DNA from: Leptospira kmetyi serovar Malaysia str. Bejo-Iso9
GTDB lineage: Bacteria; Spirochaetota; Leptospiria; Leptospirales; Leptospiraceae
NCBI RefSeq assembly: GCF_000243735.2
Contig: NZ_AHMP02000003.1
Coordinates: forward strand, 2,750,001 to 2,814,000
Reading direction: 5' to 3'
DNA: 64,000 nucleotides
Part shown: in pieces, positions 38,087 through 64,000 of the stretch
Layout of the letters: every line of letters starts with the position of its first letter
How positions within the stretch are numbered: position 1 is the stretch's first letter
Made by a program: the position numbers and the translations under genes
Notes under the pieces: generated by a model
Database searches by the model: none
Told to the model about the DNA's origin: nothing
The model's input: only the letters and a program-made list of their open reading frames with translations

Positions 38087-38864
38087 TGAGTTTTGCTTCG
38101 ATTCTTTTTAAGTTATCTTTAAAGTGAGAATTTTCGGGTTCGAGTTTAAGCGCCGATTCGATCTGTTCCTTTGCGGAGTTCAGATAATTCTTCGCGTTTC
38201 CATATTTGCCCTTTTTGTTTTCCTGATTGGACGCTTTTTCGTAAACGAGCGCGAGATTGTTCAACACGTTCGCGTTGTTCGGAACGAGGGAATTCGCCCA
38301 CTTCAAACTGACTTCGGCCTTTTCGATGCTTCCGAGATAATAATAGATCTGACCTTCCAACACGAGAGGGCGGTAATCGTTGGAATCTTCCGCCTTTAAT
38401 TTTTCGGTGATGCTCAACGCGTCTCTCGCCTTTCCGTTGTAAAGAAGCGCGGTTCCGAAAAGAAGACGAACGTCTTTGTTGCGCGGATTGAGTTCGTAAG
38501 CGCGTGCGATCACCTGCAAACCGTCGTCTTCTCTTCCGTTATTCAAAAGATATCTCGCGTAATCCAAGCTGACGGCCGCGTCGCCCGGTTTGATCGAAAG
38601 CGCTTCGGACCAATGCGTTCCCGCGGACTTGGTTCTTCCTAATGCGAAATGACAATGTCCCGCCAAATAATGCGATTCGTAAGAACGTCCGCCCTTATCG
38701 TGAAGACCTCGAATGATCTCCAAAGATTTTTCGTAGTTGCGGTTCTCGTATTCCTTTAACGCGAGAGAATATTCTTCCCCGGTTTGCGCGGAAAGTTGCG
38801 CGGAAAACATCGGAACGATGAAACACAGTACGAGAAACAAGGATCGAAGATTACGGATTTGCAT
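38067..38864 (-). CDS. Secreted TPR protein
   Basis: A signal peptide ([22 protein letters not shown]) is followed by TPR units across the 265 residues: [98 protein letters not shown]. It overlaps the mtaB start by 20 bases. Upstream lies the 141-residue protein and clpC, all on the minus strand. Confidence 0.87.
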   Translation of the reverse strand: MQIRNLRSLFLVLCFIVPMFSAQLSAQTGEEYSLALKEYENRNYEKSLEIIRGLHDKGGRSYESHYLAGHCHFALGRTKSAGTHWSEALSIKPGDAAVSLDYARYLLNNGREDDGLQVIARAYELNPRNKDVRLLFGTALLYNGKARDALSITEKLKAEDSNDYRPLVLEGQIYYYLGSIEKAEVSLKWANSLVPNNANVLNNLALVYEKASNQENKKGKYGNAKNYLNSAKEQIESALKLEPENSHFKDNLKRIEAKLNALSNS

Positions 38865-38883
38865 TTCTAAACTCTCTATTCTT

Positions 38884-41861
<2,978 letters not shown>

Positions 41862-41917
41862 AACAGCGCCTTTGTTTTTTATTTGTAATGATTAGACTGA
41901 ATTCGCTTCGAAATTTC

Positions 41918-41930
41918 CACTCAGTGAGTG
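41918..41930. promoter_or_regulatory. Palindrome upstream of clpC
   Basis: CACTCA-G-TGAGTG is an exact 6-base inverted repeat with one central base, 57 bases before the clpC start. It resembles neither a CIRCE element (9-base spacer) nor a CtsR box. It might be an operator. Confidence 0.35.
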
Positions 41931-42000
41931 TAACTCTGCTTTTAATTTCAGTATCGGAACGTTTTCGAAAAAGGATCGGAAGTTCGCGTAAATTCCGGGC

Positions 42001-42798
<798 letters not shown>

Positions 42799-42822
42799 CT
42801 CCGTTCAATTTTGAAATGGGTT

Positions 42823-42836
42823 GAAGTTCCTACGCA
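42823..42836. repeat. Partial copy of the GTAGGAA repeat
   Basis: GAAGTTCCTAC and flanks match the reverse strand of TGTAGGAACT. It lies between the lolD stop and the McsA/McsB-like start. Short and possibly chance. Confidence 0.3.
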
Positions 42837-42898
42837 AGCGGGATTTCAAACGAAATACTTTGTCGGAACAAACGTTAAAGCGAAATTCTTACTTTACT

Positions 42899-44951
<2,053 letters not shown>

Positions 44952-44976
44952 TAAAAAACTCTTAAAATTAGAAGGC

Positions 44977-45043
<67 letters not shown>

Positions 45044-45075
45044 TCCCAATCGGAGCCTTCTTAAGTTAAAAATAC

Positions 45076-46095
45076 ATGAGCTCCAATCAGGTCTATTCGT
45101 TTCAATTCATCTCGAGAGACACAACCTCTTCCATTCATATTCTATTCACGAGCGTCATCGATATCCAACAAGGAAAGATGGAGAAGATCGAAACCGTCGC
45201 AGTCGGACAATCCGAGAACATAGGTTCGGTTCAACTTTCCGTTTCCACTCATAAAGACGTGGTCAACGTTTGTCAAAAGTTGAAATACGAAGGAAAACAA
45301 CTTAAGAATCTCACGAACAAACTCACGGAACTGTTTCAAACGAACGGAAAGTCGGACGACTTTATGGAACAGTTGATTCATTACCTTAAAAGTAAAGACG
45401 ACAGTAAGATCAGTTATATTCTCAACCAGGTAATCAACGAAGCGACCGGAAATTCCAAACCCGATATTCAGCTTTTTTATATGATCGTGGATCGTGCAAG
45501 ACTCGATGAAACGAATCAAGGAAGTCCTTTGGAAGATTCTTCTCCGGAAGAAACGGATTCCGATCTTCCTTCTTTCGAACCTTCGACTCCGACGTTCGAA
45601 ACAAGTAAACCCGCAGAACCTCAGGAACAATTCATTCCCGCGGGCTCCAGAGTGATTCCGATGAAGTATGTTCTTTCTCCCGTTTCCGGAATTCAAATCA
45701 ACACTTTGAAACCCGGCGACAAGATCATGATCCAATTGTTAAAGACGGACACTTCTTCTCAGGGTATCATCGAAGCGATGAAGTTGGAAACTCCGGAAGG
45801 ACAGATTCGTCCCGTTCCCGGAACGGTTGTCTCTTCCAAAAACAACGGCGTAGAGAATGAAACCGTGGTTCAGATCGGTTCGGATGTATTCGGAAAAATT
45901 TATGAAGAAGAGAACTCGATCAAGGTTCGTCCTTACACGGGCGAGAAACCGATCGCTTCCGCGGGAAAGTCCTCTTCGAAAACCTCTTCTCAAGGTTCGG
46001 GATCGTCCGAAGATTCGGGATTGTTGATTACGATCCTGATCGCGCTCGGCGTTCTCGGAATCGCAATGACCGCCATCTTCGTATTTCTTTTTTAA
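45076..46095 (+). CDS. C-terminally anchored hypothetical protein
   Basis: 339 residues. The N-terminal 145 residues look globular (FQFISRDTTSSIHILFTSVI; LKNLTNKLTELFQTNG), followed by a Pro/Glu/Ser-rich linker (about 150-190), a beta-rich unit (about 195-290: IPMKYVLSPVSGIQINTLKPGDKIMIQLL, KLETPEGQIRPVPGTVVSS), a Ser linker, and a membrane helix at the C-terminus (LLITILIALGVLGIAMTAIFVFLF). It is therefore probably a tail-anchored cytoplasmic protein. It is co-directional with the next gene, 14 bases away. Confidence 0.75.
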   Translation: MSSNQVYSFQFISRDTTSSIHILFTSVIDIQQGKMEKIETVAVGQSENIGSVQLSVSTHKDVVNVCQKLKYEGKQLKNLTNKLTELFQTNGKSDDFMEQLIHYLKSKDDSKISYILNQVINEATGNSKPDIQLFYMIVDRARLDETNQGSPLEDSSPEETDSDLPSFEPSTPTFETSKPAEPQEQFIPAGSRVIPMKYVLSPVSGIQINTLKPGDKIMIQLLKTDTSSQGIIEAMKLETPEGQIRPVPGTVVSSKNNGVENETVVQIGSDVFGKIYEEENSIKVRPYTGEKPIASAGKSSSKTSSQGSGSSEDSGLLITILIALGVLGIAMTAIFVFLF

Positions 46096-46109
46096 CCATC
46101 GACTAAACC

Positions 46110-47114
46110 ATGAAAACAAAACTCGCTCAGATCCTTCCTTTCATCATTTTATTCTTTTGTCTTGTGAACATCTCCTTCGAACCGATCTTTTACGATCCGA
46201 GAGATATGGATTCCATGGAAGCGCTTCTCGAAGGTTCGGGAAGAGAACTCGCTCCTCAATGGGGAATCGAAAGAGGATTGATTTCCAAAATACGACTCAC
46301 TTCCAAGGTTATGGAAGAATTGAACGAGAAGTCGATTCCCGCCGACGCCCAGCTCGAAGCCACCGTGGATCGAATGAGTCGTATTCTTTTGGGTCAGAAG
46401 ATCATGTTGTTTATTTACGGATTTCTAATATTCTTATCCGTCACTTCGTTTTTAACGCTCCACTATAAAGCCTGGTTTTATTCTTTTTTGAATCGAAGTT
46501 TGTATCTGATTTCCGTTCTTCCCGTTTTGATGTCCCTGCAACATCCGGTGAGAAGCATTCAGCAGACTCCGATCATCGGCGCGATCGTCTCTTTGTTCTT
46601 GTTCGCATTAACGATTTTGTTAATCTACATGATCTTCGGAATTTCCAAGGTTTACGATAACAAAACCGCGGACCGTTTCAGCGTACTCCAATCCGCTCAA
46701 AACGGAGAGGAAGAATTTCAATCCTCTTCCTCGTCGAAAATCTCCTGGATTCCGGTTCTGTTTCATTTCGCGGCGATCATGTTCACCGGAATTCTTTTAG
46801 GAAACCTGATCTACATTCCGATTTTTCTTCTTCAAAAACATTATTCGTTCGAGTTCGGAATTCTTCTGATTTTTCTTTTGATGCTAATGATGCTTTTTTA
46901 CATCCGCAATTATTTTAGAATGGGGAAAAGCGACGCGCTCACTTCGACGGGAAACATTACGTTATCCGTAAGTTATCTTCAGTTCAGGGTCATCCGCAAT
47001 ACGATCTTTATCGCGTTCGCGATCTTGGGCGTTATTTTATTCGTGGTGCTTTTGTTTACGATTCTTTCCATGAACACTTGGGTTCTCGATTTCGCTTCCA
47101 GCAAGGGTTTGTGA
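46110..47114 (+). CDS. Polytopic membrane protein, unknown function
   Basis: 334 residues with about seven hydrophobic helices: 5-20, 95-115, 125-140, 155-177, 213-235, 240-260 and 293-318. The first loop (about 25-90) is charged and faces outward. No transporter or enzyme motif is seen. It follows the tail-anchored protein with 14 bases between them, and the two may work together. The next gene's start lies 29 bases after this stop. Confidence 0.75.
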   Translation: MKTKLAQILPFIILFFCLVNISFEPIFYDPRDMDSMEALLEGSGRELAPQWGIERGLISKIRLTSKVMEELNEKSIPADAQLEATVDRMSRILLGQKIMLFIYGFLIFLSVTSFLTLHYKAWFYSFLNRSLYLISVLPVLMSLQHPVRSIQQTPIIGAIVSLFLFALTILLIYMIFGISKVYDNKTADRFSVLQSAQNGEEEFQSSSSSKISWIPVLFHFAAIMFTGILLGNLIYIPIFLLQKHYSFEFGILLIFLLMLMMLFYIRNYFRMGKSDALTSTGNITLSVSYLQFRVIRNTIFIAFAILGVILFVVLLFTILSMNTWVLDFASSKGL

Positions 47115-47143
47115 GAAAGGAAAACGAAATTTTACAAATCGTT

Positions 47144-48286
47144 ATGAATACAAAATATTACCTTCTCTTTCTCGCGGTTATCTTTTCACTTCAGTGTTCT
47201 TTCCAAAAAAGAACGGACGAGACTCTCTCGAATTCTTATGAAGCGATCGACATGCCGGAAATATATGCGCAAACACTTGATTATGAAAAATTAAGCGGCT
47301 CAGGCATTGGGATCTATTTTAATCCGTATCGCTTAAATCTTAGAGTTCCCGATAACATATCGGAAATTTCAAGTTTTAATAAAACGTTCTTAACCGATTC
47401 TTACGCACGTTTAAAAACGATACCTTCCTTTTATATGACCCAATTTACGCACGAATTCGCATATCAAAAAGACAGTCAAAAGATTAAGATATTCTTTCCG
47501 AAAGAATTCCTTTCCACTCTTAAGGGTTATGCGGGACGAGAAAAAGAAATTTCGACTAACGTTATTTTTGCGTTCTACAACACTTTCGACAAAACGAACT
47601 ATCTGTTTCTAGACGGAATTAACGACGAGTTCAGCGAAAAATCCTATAAATTTCATTTTTACAATACTTACATGAAAAAGGGAATGGAAAGCAATAAGGC
47701 CGGTCAATACTCGCAGGCGATTCAAAACTTTAATAAAGTCATTAGCCTAGAACCGGAAAACGAATTTCCATACTATAATCGCGGTAACTCCTATAACTTT
47801 CTTAAAATGTTCGATCAGGCGATCGAAAGTTATTCAAAAGCGATCTCTATAGATCCTAATTTTACACTTGCATATATGAACAGGGCCTTGGCTTATAGGG
47901 ACGTTCAAAAATACGACAACGCTCTGGTTGATATTAATAAGGCTATCGAACTGGATCCAGGTTTTCATGACGGATACTACAACAAAGGTCTAATCCTGGA
48001 ATCTCTTAAGAAATATGATGAAAGTTATGAGAATTTTAAGAAAGCTTATTCACTTAATAAATCCAATCACGATGCTTTGATCATGGGCGCTTTATCTGCG
48101 TACAAAAAACGCGATCATAAGGAAGCGATTCTCCTTTCAAATCAGTATTTAAAACTTTATCCTAAAAGCGGTCTCGGATTCTATATTCGTGGATTATCCA
48201 CAATTGCCGAAGGGGATAAATCTAAGGGTTGCGCGGATTTGTCCAAAGCAAGAAGTGCAGGATATGAAGGGGACGTTTGCGGCTAA
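47144..48286 (+). CDS. TPR lipoprotein
   Basis: The ATG at 47144 opens a lipoprotein signal peptide with lipobox SLQC (Cys18). A longer in-frame extension starting inside the previous gene is unlikely. The first domain (about 20-175) is unassigned. Residues about 180-370 are TPR units: NKAGQYSQAIQNFNKVISLE, FPYYNRGNSYNFLKMFDQAI, TLAYMNRALAYRDVQKYDNA, GYYNKGLILESLKKYDESY. Codons are a little more AT-rich than in the neighbours. It is likely the third gene of a set with 45076 and 46110. Confidence 0.85.
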   Translation: MNTKYYLLFLAVIFSLQCSFQKRTDETLSNSYEAIDMPEIYAQTLDYEKLSGSGIGIYFNPYRLNLRVPDNISEISSFNKTFLTDSYARLKTIPSFYMTQFTHEFAYQKDSQKIKIFFPKEFLSTLKGYAGREKEISTNVIFAFYNTFDKTNYLFLDGINDEFSEKSYKFHFYNTYMKKGMESNKAGQYSQAIQNFNKVISLEPENEFPYYNRGNSYNFLKMFDQAIESYSKAISIDPNFTLAYMNRALAYRDVQKYDNALVDINKAIELDPGFHDGYYNKGLILESLKKYDESYENFKKAYSLNKSNHDALIMGALSAYKKRDHKEAILLSNQYLKLYPKSGLGFYIRGLSTIAEGDKSKGCADLSKARSAGYEGDVCG

Positions 48287-48299
48287 AATTCATCCTCGC

Positions 48300-48527
48300 T
48301 CAACCCGCTTGTCTAAAATACAAATTCAAGCAAAGAACGGCCGTTAGGTGGAAAACCGCGGCAAAAAGATAGAATTTAAAGTTGAGATGTTCGCGGAAGG
48401 TTTGAAACAGCCCGATGTGAACCACGGAAAACGTGGAAATTAAAATCCAAAGATTAAAAACGGTCAGCGAAAAATAAACGCTGATATAAACGACGAGAAG
48501 AAAGAAAATTCCGAAGATCGTTTTCAC
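48300..48527 (-). CDS. Small membrane protein, 75 residues
   Basis: A GTG start 4 bases after the MORN lipoprotein stop indicates an operon. Two or three hydrophobic segments fill the protein (IFGIFFLLVVYISVYFSL, LWILISTFSVVHIGLF, YLFAAVFHLTAVLCL). No family is recognised. Confidence 0.65.
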   Translation of the reverse strand: MKTIFGIFFLLVVYISVYFSLTVFNLWILISTFSVVHIGLFQTFREHLNFKFYLFAAVFHLTAVLCLNLYFRQAG

Positions 48528-48531
48528 GATT

Positions 48532-49266
48532 CTATTTTTTTAAGGAAGTCGGCGTTTGACAGGTCGTTTCGAATCCTTTTTTGATTTCGCAGTTGATCGT
48601 TCCATCGGGAAGATAAGTGGTTCTGGAAAGAAATCCTCCGTTATCGTCGAAAACTTCGATCGCTTCGGTTTTATGAGTCGGGTAGTAATAGAACCAAGTT
48701 CTGATCTTTCTTCCATTTTTAAAATAACCGGTGTATTCCAATTCTCCGTCCGGAAAATATTTCTGCCAGAGATTGTTTCTAAATCCGTCCGAATAAGTTC
48801 CGCGAAGTTCCACTTGGCCGTTCTCGTAAAATCTTTCGTAAAGACCTTCTTCGTTTCCTTCGTCTCCGCTCATCATCACTTCGGGTTTACGCGCTCCCTT
48901 TCCATAGTTCTGACGAATGTAAAGATTTCCACTGTCGAAGTTCCAAATCCATTCTCCCCTGCGAACCCCGTTTTCAAAAAGACCTTTGGCTAAAACCTTA
49001 TCGTCGTATTTGGAAAAGAATCTGCAAAGTCCGTTTTCCAATCCGAGTTCGTTTACGGAACAATCCTGATAGATTTTTCCGTTGTCGTAATAAATTCTTC
49101 TTCTACCCGGCTCGGAAAGAACATACGCGTTGAATTCTTTTTGAAACTTCGCTCCTGCGGGAATGTTTGCCGGAGTCGGCTCCTTCACACAGGCGCCGGA
49201 TAAAACGACGATCGCACTCAAAAGAAAAACGTTCTTTCCGAAAAAGGATTTGGATTTTAAATTCAT
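48532..49266 (-). CDS. MORN-repeat-like lipoprotein
   Basis: A signal peptide with lipobox LSGAC (Cys26) precedes a protein made of repeated G-x-W/Y-x-Y-F/Y units: [83 protein letters not shown]. This is the YwqK/MORN-type pattern seen in many surface lipoproteins of Leptospira and other bacteria. 244 residues. The small membrane protein gene follows directly. Its function is unknown. Confidence 0.82.
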   Translation of the reverse strand: MNLKSKSFFGKNVFLLSAIVVLSGACVKEPTPANIPAGAKFQKEFNAYVLSEPGRRRIYYDNGKIYQDCSVNELGLENGLCRFFSKYDDKVLAKGLFENGVRRGEWIWNFDSGNLYIRQNYGKGARKPEVMMSGDEGNEEGLYERFYENGQVELRGTYSDGFRNNLWQKYFPDGELEYTGYFKNGRKIRTWFYYYPTHKTEAIEVFDDNGGFLSRTTYLPDGTINCEIKKGFETTCQTPTSLKK

Positions 49267-49300
49267 TCGATTTTTTGTATATACTTAATTGCTAATAGAC

Positions 49301-50949
<1,649 letters not shown>

Positions 50950-51005
50950 CCGAGACTACATTTAGAGATCGTTCTCCAAGGATTAGGGATAGAATCCTCA
51001 ATCGG

Positions 51006-51036
<31 letters not shown>

Positions 51037-51037
51037 G

Positions 51038-52498
<1,461 letters not shown>

Positions 52499-52665
52499 AA
52501 CGACATTCCAAGTCGTGCCAAAACGGCGCGGCTTGGATCCGTCCTTCGACCGAAGATATTTTAGCGCAAATCCGCGCTTCCTTTTTCCAAGCGCTCTCGA
52601 AAAATTCTATCTTATAAAACGTTTCGGAATTTGGTCTAACCTATAGATTTTGACCGATTAGACTC

Positions 52666-56224
<3,559 letters not shown>

Positions 56225-56225
56225 C

Positions 56226-57125
<900 letters not shown>

Positions 57126-57162
57126 TCAGGACCCAAACCCTAGTGCAAGTAACTCATACAAA

Positions 57163-58068
57163 ATGAATTTGTCAAAAGATAAAACCCTGGATCTTGTCTC
57201 TCGGTGCGGAGACGGAGAGGAAGAGGCGCTCAAACAATTCTTCGAAATTTATTCGGAGGATATCTACAACTTCCCGATGAAAATCTTTCATCTGAGCGAA
57301 GACGACGCCGGCGATTTTTTTATCTACGCATTCGAAAGATTGAAAACCGGAGCTCGATTCGGGAGCTTTAAGGGAAAATCCAGCTTTAGAACCTGGTTCT
57401 ATTCGGTTCTCCGAAACATGCTGATCGATTGGCAAAGAACCAAACGGGAACTGAAGGTCACGAACCTCGGCAAAATCAGCAAAGAAGGGAAAGAATACGC
57501 AACGATCGAAGACGAACCCGACACTCGTCCGGAAATGCAGGAAGAAGCGAGCGAACTTTCCGACAGATTCAACCAGGCTTTGGAAGAAATCGGGGTCGAT
57601 AAACGGGTTATCTTTAAACTTTCCTACATCTATTACTTAAATCTAAACGAAGACGAAGTTCAATATCTTCTGGAAAAAACGGGACTTTCTCCCGACGCAC
57701 TCAAGGAAAAAATTCTTCATCTCCGGTCGGAACTTTCCAATCGAGAAGAAGAGAATATAAGAATGGAGGACAAAATTACGTCTCTTTATTTGAATATTCT
57801 CGATCTAAAAGAAAAACAACAAAACACGGCGAAGATCGCACCGATTCTCCCCATGGAAGTGGACAAAACTTCTCACGCTTTGAAGAAAAAATACGAACAG
57901 CGTAAGAAACTTTTGGAAAAGAAAAAGAAGGGCCACTTCCTCGCAAGAACCCCCTACAGAGAGGTTGCGGACCTAATCGGGATTTCGGAAGGAAATGTAA
58001 GCGTCACTCTACTCCGTTTAATTGAAAAAATTCAGAAAAAGCTAGATTTTAGTGATTTGGATTTTTAA
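57163..58068 (+). CDS. Alternative sigma-70-family factor next to CHAT protease
   Basis: The ATG at 57163 gives 301 residues. Region 2 is at about 20-97 ([49 protein letters not shown]). Region 4 is at the C-terminus (about 265-298: [20 protein letters not shown]). Between them lie about 165 residues rich in Glu and Lys, much longer than the linker of ordinary ECF factors, and with no region 3. The long linker may be a binding site. The 242-residue gene follows after 35 bases. No zf-HC2 anti-sigma factor is seen nearby. Confidence 0.87.
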   Translation: MNLSKDKTLDLVSRCGDGEEEALKQFFEIYSEDIYNFPMKIFHLSEDDAGDFFIYAFERLKTGARFGSFKGKSSFRTWFYSVLRNMLIDWQRTKRELKVTNLGKISKEGKEYATIEDEPDTRPEMQEEASELSDRFNQALEEIGVDKRVIFKLSYIYYLNLNEDEVQYLLEKTGLSPDALKEKILHLRSELSNREEENIRMEDKITSLYLNILDLKEKQQNTAKIAPILPMEVDKTSHALKKKYEQRKKLLEKKKKGHFLARTPYREVADLIGISEGNVSVTLLRLIEKIQKKLDFSDLDF

Positions 58069-58071
58069 AAT

Positions 58072-58832
<761 letters not shown>

Positions 58833-58856
58833 GCCTGAAAGAACTTTCGGATAAAA

Positions 58857-58907
58857 AAATTCCCGCGCTACGCGAAATCGATTTCGTAGCCAGGGAATTT
58901 CGTTTTT
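58857..58907 (+). terminator. Terminator between the 242-residue gene and the CHAT gene
   Basis: AAATTCCC and GGGAATTT form the outer stem, GCTACG and CGTAGC the inner stem, and TTTTT follows at 58903-58907. It starts 25 bases after the stop codon and would separate or attenuate the CHAT transcript. Confidence 0.85.
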
Positions 58908-58928
58908 AAATTTTCTGCAGAAAAAGAA

Positions 58929-58957
58929 TTCTGGAAAAAACGCTCCAGTGTTATAAT
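58929..58957 (+). promoter_or_regulatory. Candidate promoter of the CHAT gene
   Basis: A perfect -10 (TATAAT, 58952-58957) with a poor -35 (TTCTGG) 17 bases upstream. Transcription would start near 58964, 15 bases before the ATG. It lies just after the terminator. The weak -35 suggests an alternative sigma factor or activator, possibly the local sigma. Confidence 0.45.
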
Positions 58958-58978
58958 CTGATCCCTGGATTTTGAACA

Positions 58979-60808
<1,830 letters not shown>

Positions 60809-60812
60809 TCTA

Positions 60813-61499
60813 TTGAGTCTTTGCCAACCCGAACGGGGTAATTTTTCATGCGGTTCCTGTTGCGGAATCTTCAATCTGGATCTTAAACCCGACGAGATCC
60901 GAAGCTTGGTCCGAGAAAGAACGGAAGAATTCAAGCAATCCGTCGACTTTAAAAAACCTTGGACGATGGCCGAATACAGAAAGGTCCGCGAAAAAAAAGA
61001 AGAATCCATCGTAAGGAAAGACGAACTCACATACAACTGTCCCTTCTTGGGCGCTTTCGGAAAAAAAATCGGATGTATGATTCATCCCGTTTTTAGCGGA
61101 GATCCTCTCAGTCAGAATTATTCCTTTTACGGTTCTTCCATTTGCCAAGGTTACGAATGCAGAAATATGGAACGCAAAAGTTCCAAACTCTGGGAGAATC
61201 TTTTAGAAGAAATGGATTTGGATTCCTTCGTTTATTCTGCGATCGCGTCGGATTACAAAACCCTCGATCTCATAGAAGAAACCTTTTCGCAAAGGGGGAT
61301 CTCCACGGAAGAATTGTTCGAAAACCGCCGCGATCTTTTAAAACGATTGATTCAAAGAAAAATCGATCAAAACGTCGCGATGATGAATACTTCCTTCGAA
61401 CTTCCTATGGAAGTGGAAAAAGAACCCGCCAAAGAAAGATTGATCGCAAGATTGGACTTGAATGCAACCCCCGGTTTGTTAAACGAATTAGAATTTTAG
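60813..61499 (+). CDS. Cys-cluster protein (YkgJ-like) after CHAT gene
   Basis: A TTG start 4 bases after the CHAT stop implies coupling. 228 residues. Cys13, Cys16 and Cys17 (FSCGSCC) form the CxxCC pattern of the YkgJ/zinc-iron chelating family; Cys4, Cys76, Cys88, His91, Cys111 and Cys116 could complete a metal or cluster site. Residues from about 125 on are helical ([34 protein letters not shown]) and unassigned. It may sense redox or metal state for the protease module, but this is inference from position. Confidence 0.75.
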   Translation: MSLCQPERGNFSCGSCCGIFNLDLKPDEIRSLVRERTEEFKQSVDFKKPWTMAEYRKVREKKEESIVRKDELTYNCPFLGAFGKKIGCMIHPVFSGDPLSQNYSFYGSSICQGYECRNMERKSSKLWENLLEEMDLDSFVYSAIASDYKTLDLIEETFSQRGISTEELFENRRDLLKRLIQRKIDQNVAMMNTSFELPMEVEKEPAKERLIARLDLNATPGLLNELEF

Positions 61500-61569
61500 A
61501 AATTTTGAATATTCAGTCTCAGACTTTTCGATGCGAGCCGAATTAGTCGTAAGAGAAGAGAAGATAAAA

Positions 61570-61599
61570 TCCTTCCTGCATGTAAAAACACAGGAAGGA
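61570..61599 (-). terminator. Terminator of the phasin-like gene
   Basis: TCCTTCCTG and CAGGAAGGA form the stem, with a 12-base loop. On the minus strand TTTTATC follows. It lies just past the phasin-like stop codon. Confidence 0.8.
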
Positions 61600-61605
61600 A
61601 AACGA

Positions 61606-61926
61606 TTATTGTTTAGTGGTAGAGTCTGCTTTAGACTTTGAAGATCCGTTCAAAGTAGCTTTCGCAGATGAAACGCCTTGGCCAACTTTCGATTTAACTT
61701 CCTCTACCTTAGAGTTGACTTGACCTGCAACACCTTCAACCGAATGAAGAGCTTCTTCGATGTATTTTCTAAGGTTGTTGGCAACCTCGGATTGATCTTG
61801 AGCTCCTTTGGATGCAAGTTCCTTAAATTCTTTTTCAACTTTCAGGAGAATGCTGTCAGCTTGCTCGCGGAGAGATTTTGCCGCCCCAATCGCAAAGTTA
61901 AGCGCTTCCTTGATTTCTTTTTCCAT
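61606..61926 (-). CDS. Phasin-like small helical protein
   Basis: 106 residues, nearly all amphipathic helix: EALNFAIGAAKSLREQADSI, LKVEKEFKELASKGAQDQ, EVANNLRKYIEEALHSVEGV, then VNSKVEEVKSKVGQGVSSA and a Lys/Ser tail. This resembles phasin or apolipophorin-type proteins of the PhaF/PhaI class, which coat storage granules. No polyhydroxyalkanoate genes are near. ATG with GAGGAAAA upstream. Confidence 0.75.
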   Translation of the reverse strand: MEKEIKEALNFAIGAAKSLREQADSILLKVEKEFKELASKGAQDQSEVANNLRKYIEEALHSVEGVAGQVNSKVEEVKSKVGQGVSSAKATLNGSSKSKADSTTKQ

Positions 61927-62490
61927 AGTTTTTTCCTCTGTCTTCTACAGTGAGAATAAACCAATTTTATGCGGCGCACAATAAAGTGTCAAGTGGGAAT
62001 TCGGAGCTGGAAAAACCTTCCGCTGCTGGTCCGGATTTCGTTTGTTAAACTTTGTTTCAAACGCTTCAGGAACTGAAGGTTGTCGCGAGAGGCTCAATCT
62101 TTCTAAAGAGAATTTCGTTTTGAGAATATAGAGACATAAGTGAGAAATCCAATGACTGAAAGATCGAATCAATGTATGAGTTCCCACAAAGTAGAATCCG
62201 GAAAGTTTAGTTGATGATCGATGAAATTTATGATAAGGAGAATTTCCTCGGAAATTTTCCCACAAAGCCCACCTCCACCACCCGATTTGGGTGGGGGCCA
62301 AATTCCGATTACAAGCTTGTCGGAACAGATACGACATCGCCCTTCACGACGAACATTCTTCTTTTCTCCTGAAACGCAACGGCGGATAAAAGAAACCCAA
62401 AAAGAAAGCTCAAACAAAGCGCGCTTTTAAAATAAAAAAGGAGACCCAAAGGATCTCCTTTTTCTCAAAAACCGATTGTAAAATCGAATC
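61927..62490. other. Intergenic region with repeats, no gene called
   Basis: These 564 bases hold a TGTATGAGTTCCCACA copy (62173-62188), an AATTTCC/GGAAATT hairpin near 62240, and a C-rich then G-rich stretch (62265-62297, CCACC repeats then GGGTGGGGG) that could pair, and which resembles the CCACCTCCACC stretch near 12460. A 130-codon frame on the minus strand (61945-62337) crosses these repeats and is not believed. Confidence 0.5.
62435..62463. terminator. Symmetrical terminator downstream of pckA
   Basis: AAAAAGGAGA and TCTCCTTTTT form a 10-base stem with a 9-base loop. Downstream of the pckA stop on the minus strand it is followed by TTTTTTATTTT. Confidence 0.85.

Positions 62491-64000
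<1,510 letters not shown>

Noticed and set aside
41918..41930. CIRCE heat-shock element before clpC
   Set aside because: The half-sites and 9-base spacing of CIRCE are not there; only a different short palindrome is present.
61945..62337. 130-codon minus-strand frame
   Set aside because: Runs through intergenic repeats and has no protein-like pattern.

Overview
This window is from a spirochaete chromosome, almost certainly a Leptospira of moderate GC content, and probably the large chromosome. The evidence is the flgB-flgC-fliE flagellar cluster beside a P83/100-type antigen gene, many TPR proteins and lipoproteins with loose lipoboxes, frequent TTG and GTG starts, AAGGA/GAGG ribosome sites, and short intergenic repeats of the type TGTAGGAACTCATACA. 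Species was not determined. About 62 protein genes cover nearly all of the window. I saw no rRNA, tRNA, CRISPR array, prophage or insertion sequence.

Layout. 1-3.3 kb: a penicillin-acylase-family hydrolase cut by the left edge, then a DNA-ligase-like protein that lacks its catalytic lysines. 3.4-6.6 kb: a 48-residue protein, queD-queC (7-deazaguanine synthesis) and pntAb-pntB (transhydrogenase). 6.6-12.4 kb: accessory-looking stretch with small membrane and secreted proteins, a dienelactone-hydrolase-like lipoprotein, and a WGR-domain protein with a partner. 12.6-20.3 kb: TPR protein, lipoprotein, STAS protein, flgBC-fliE, P83/100-like protein, serC. 20.4-27 kb: rpiB, a LamG-like exported protein, and a five-gene minus-strand operon (two membrane sensor-like proteins, a TPR protein, and an RHH plus degenerate PIN pair). 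27-36.7 kb: an alkaline-phosphatase-superfamily enzyme, TPR/Fn3 proteins, a methyltransferase, an SPFH protein, a sugar transferase fused to a ferritin-like domain, and a two-component system. 36.8-45 kb, minus strand: mtaB, TPR protein, clpC, a compact McsA/McsB-like protein, and a LolD/LolC-type exporter. 45-50 kb: membrane, TPR and MORN proteins. 50-56 kb: parA, gatB, dnaE. 56-61.5 kb: an M23 peptidase, then an alternative sigma factor, a 242-residue protein, a CHAT (caspase-like) protease and a Cys-rich protein. The right end has a phasin-like protein and pckA, cut by the window edge.

The most interesting locus is the sigma factor / 242-residue protein / CHAT protease / Cys-cluster set at 57163-61499. 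Its composition resembles the protease-controlled sigma modules attached to type III-E CRISPR systems, but no CRISPR genes are present here. A terminator and a TATAAT box lie between the 242-residue gene and the protease gene. Other notable loci are the sugar-transferase/ferritin fusion, the small McsA/McsB-like protein next to clpC, the inactive ligase homologue, and the RHH/pseudo-PIN pair. All functions are inferred from sequence read by eye.
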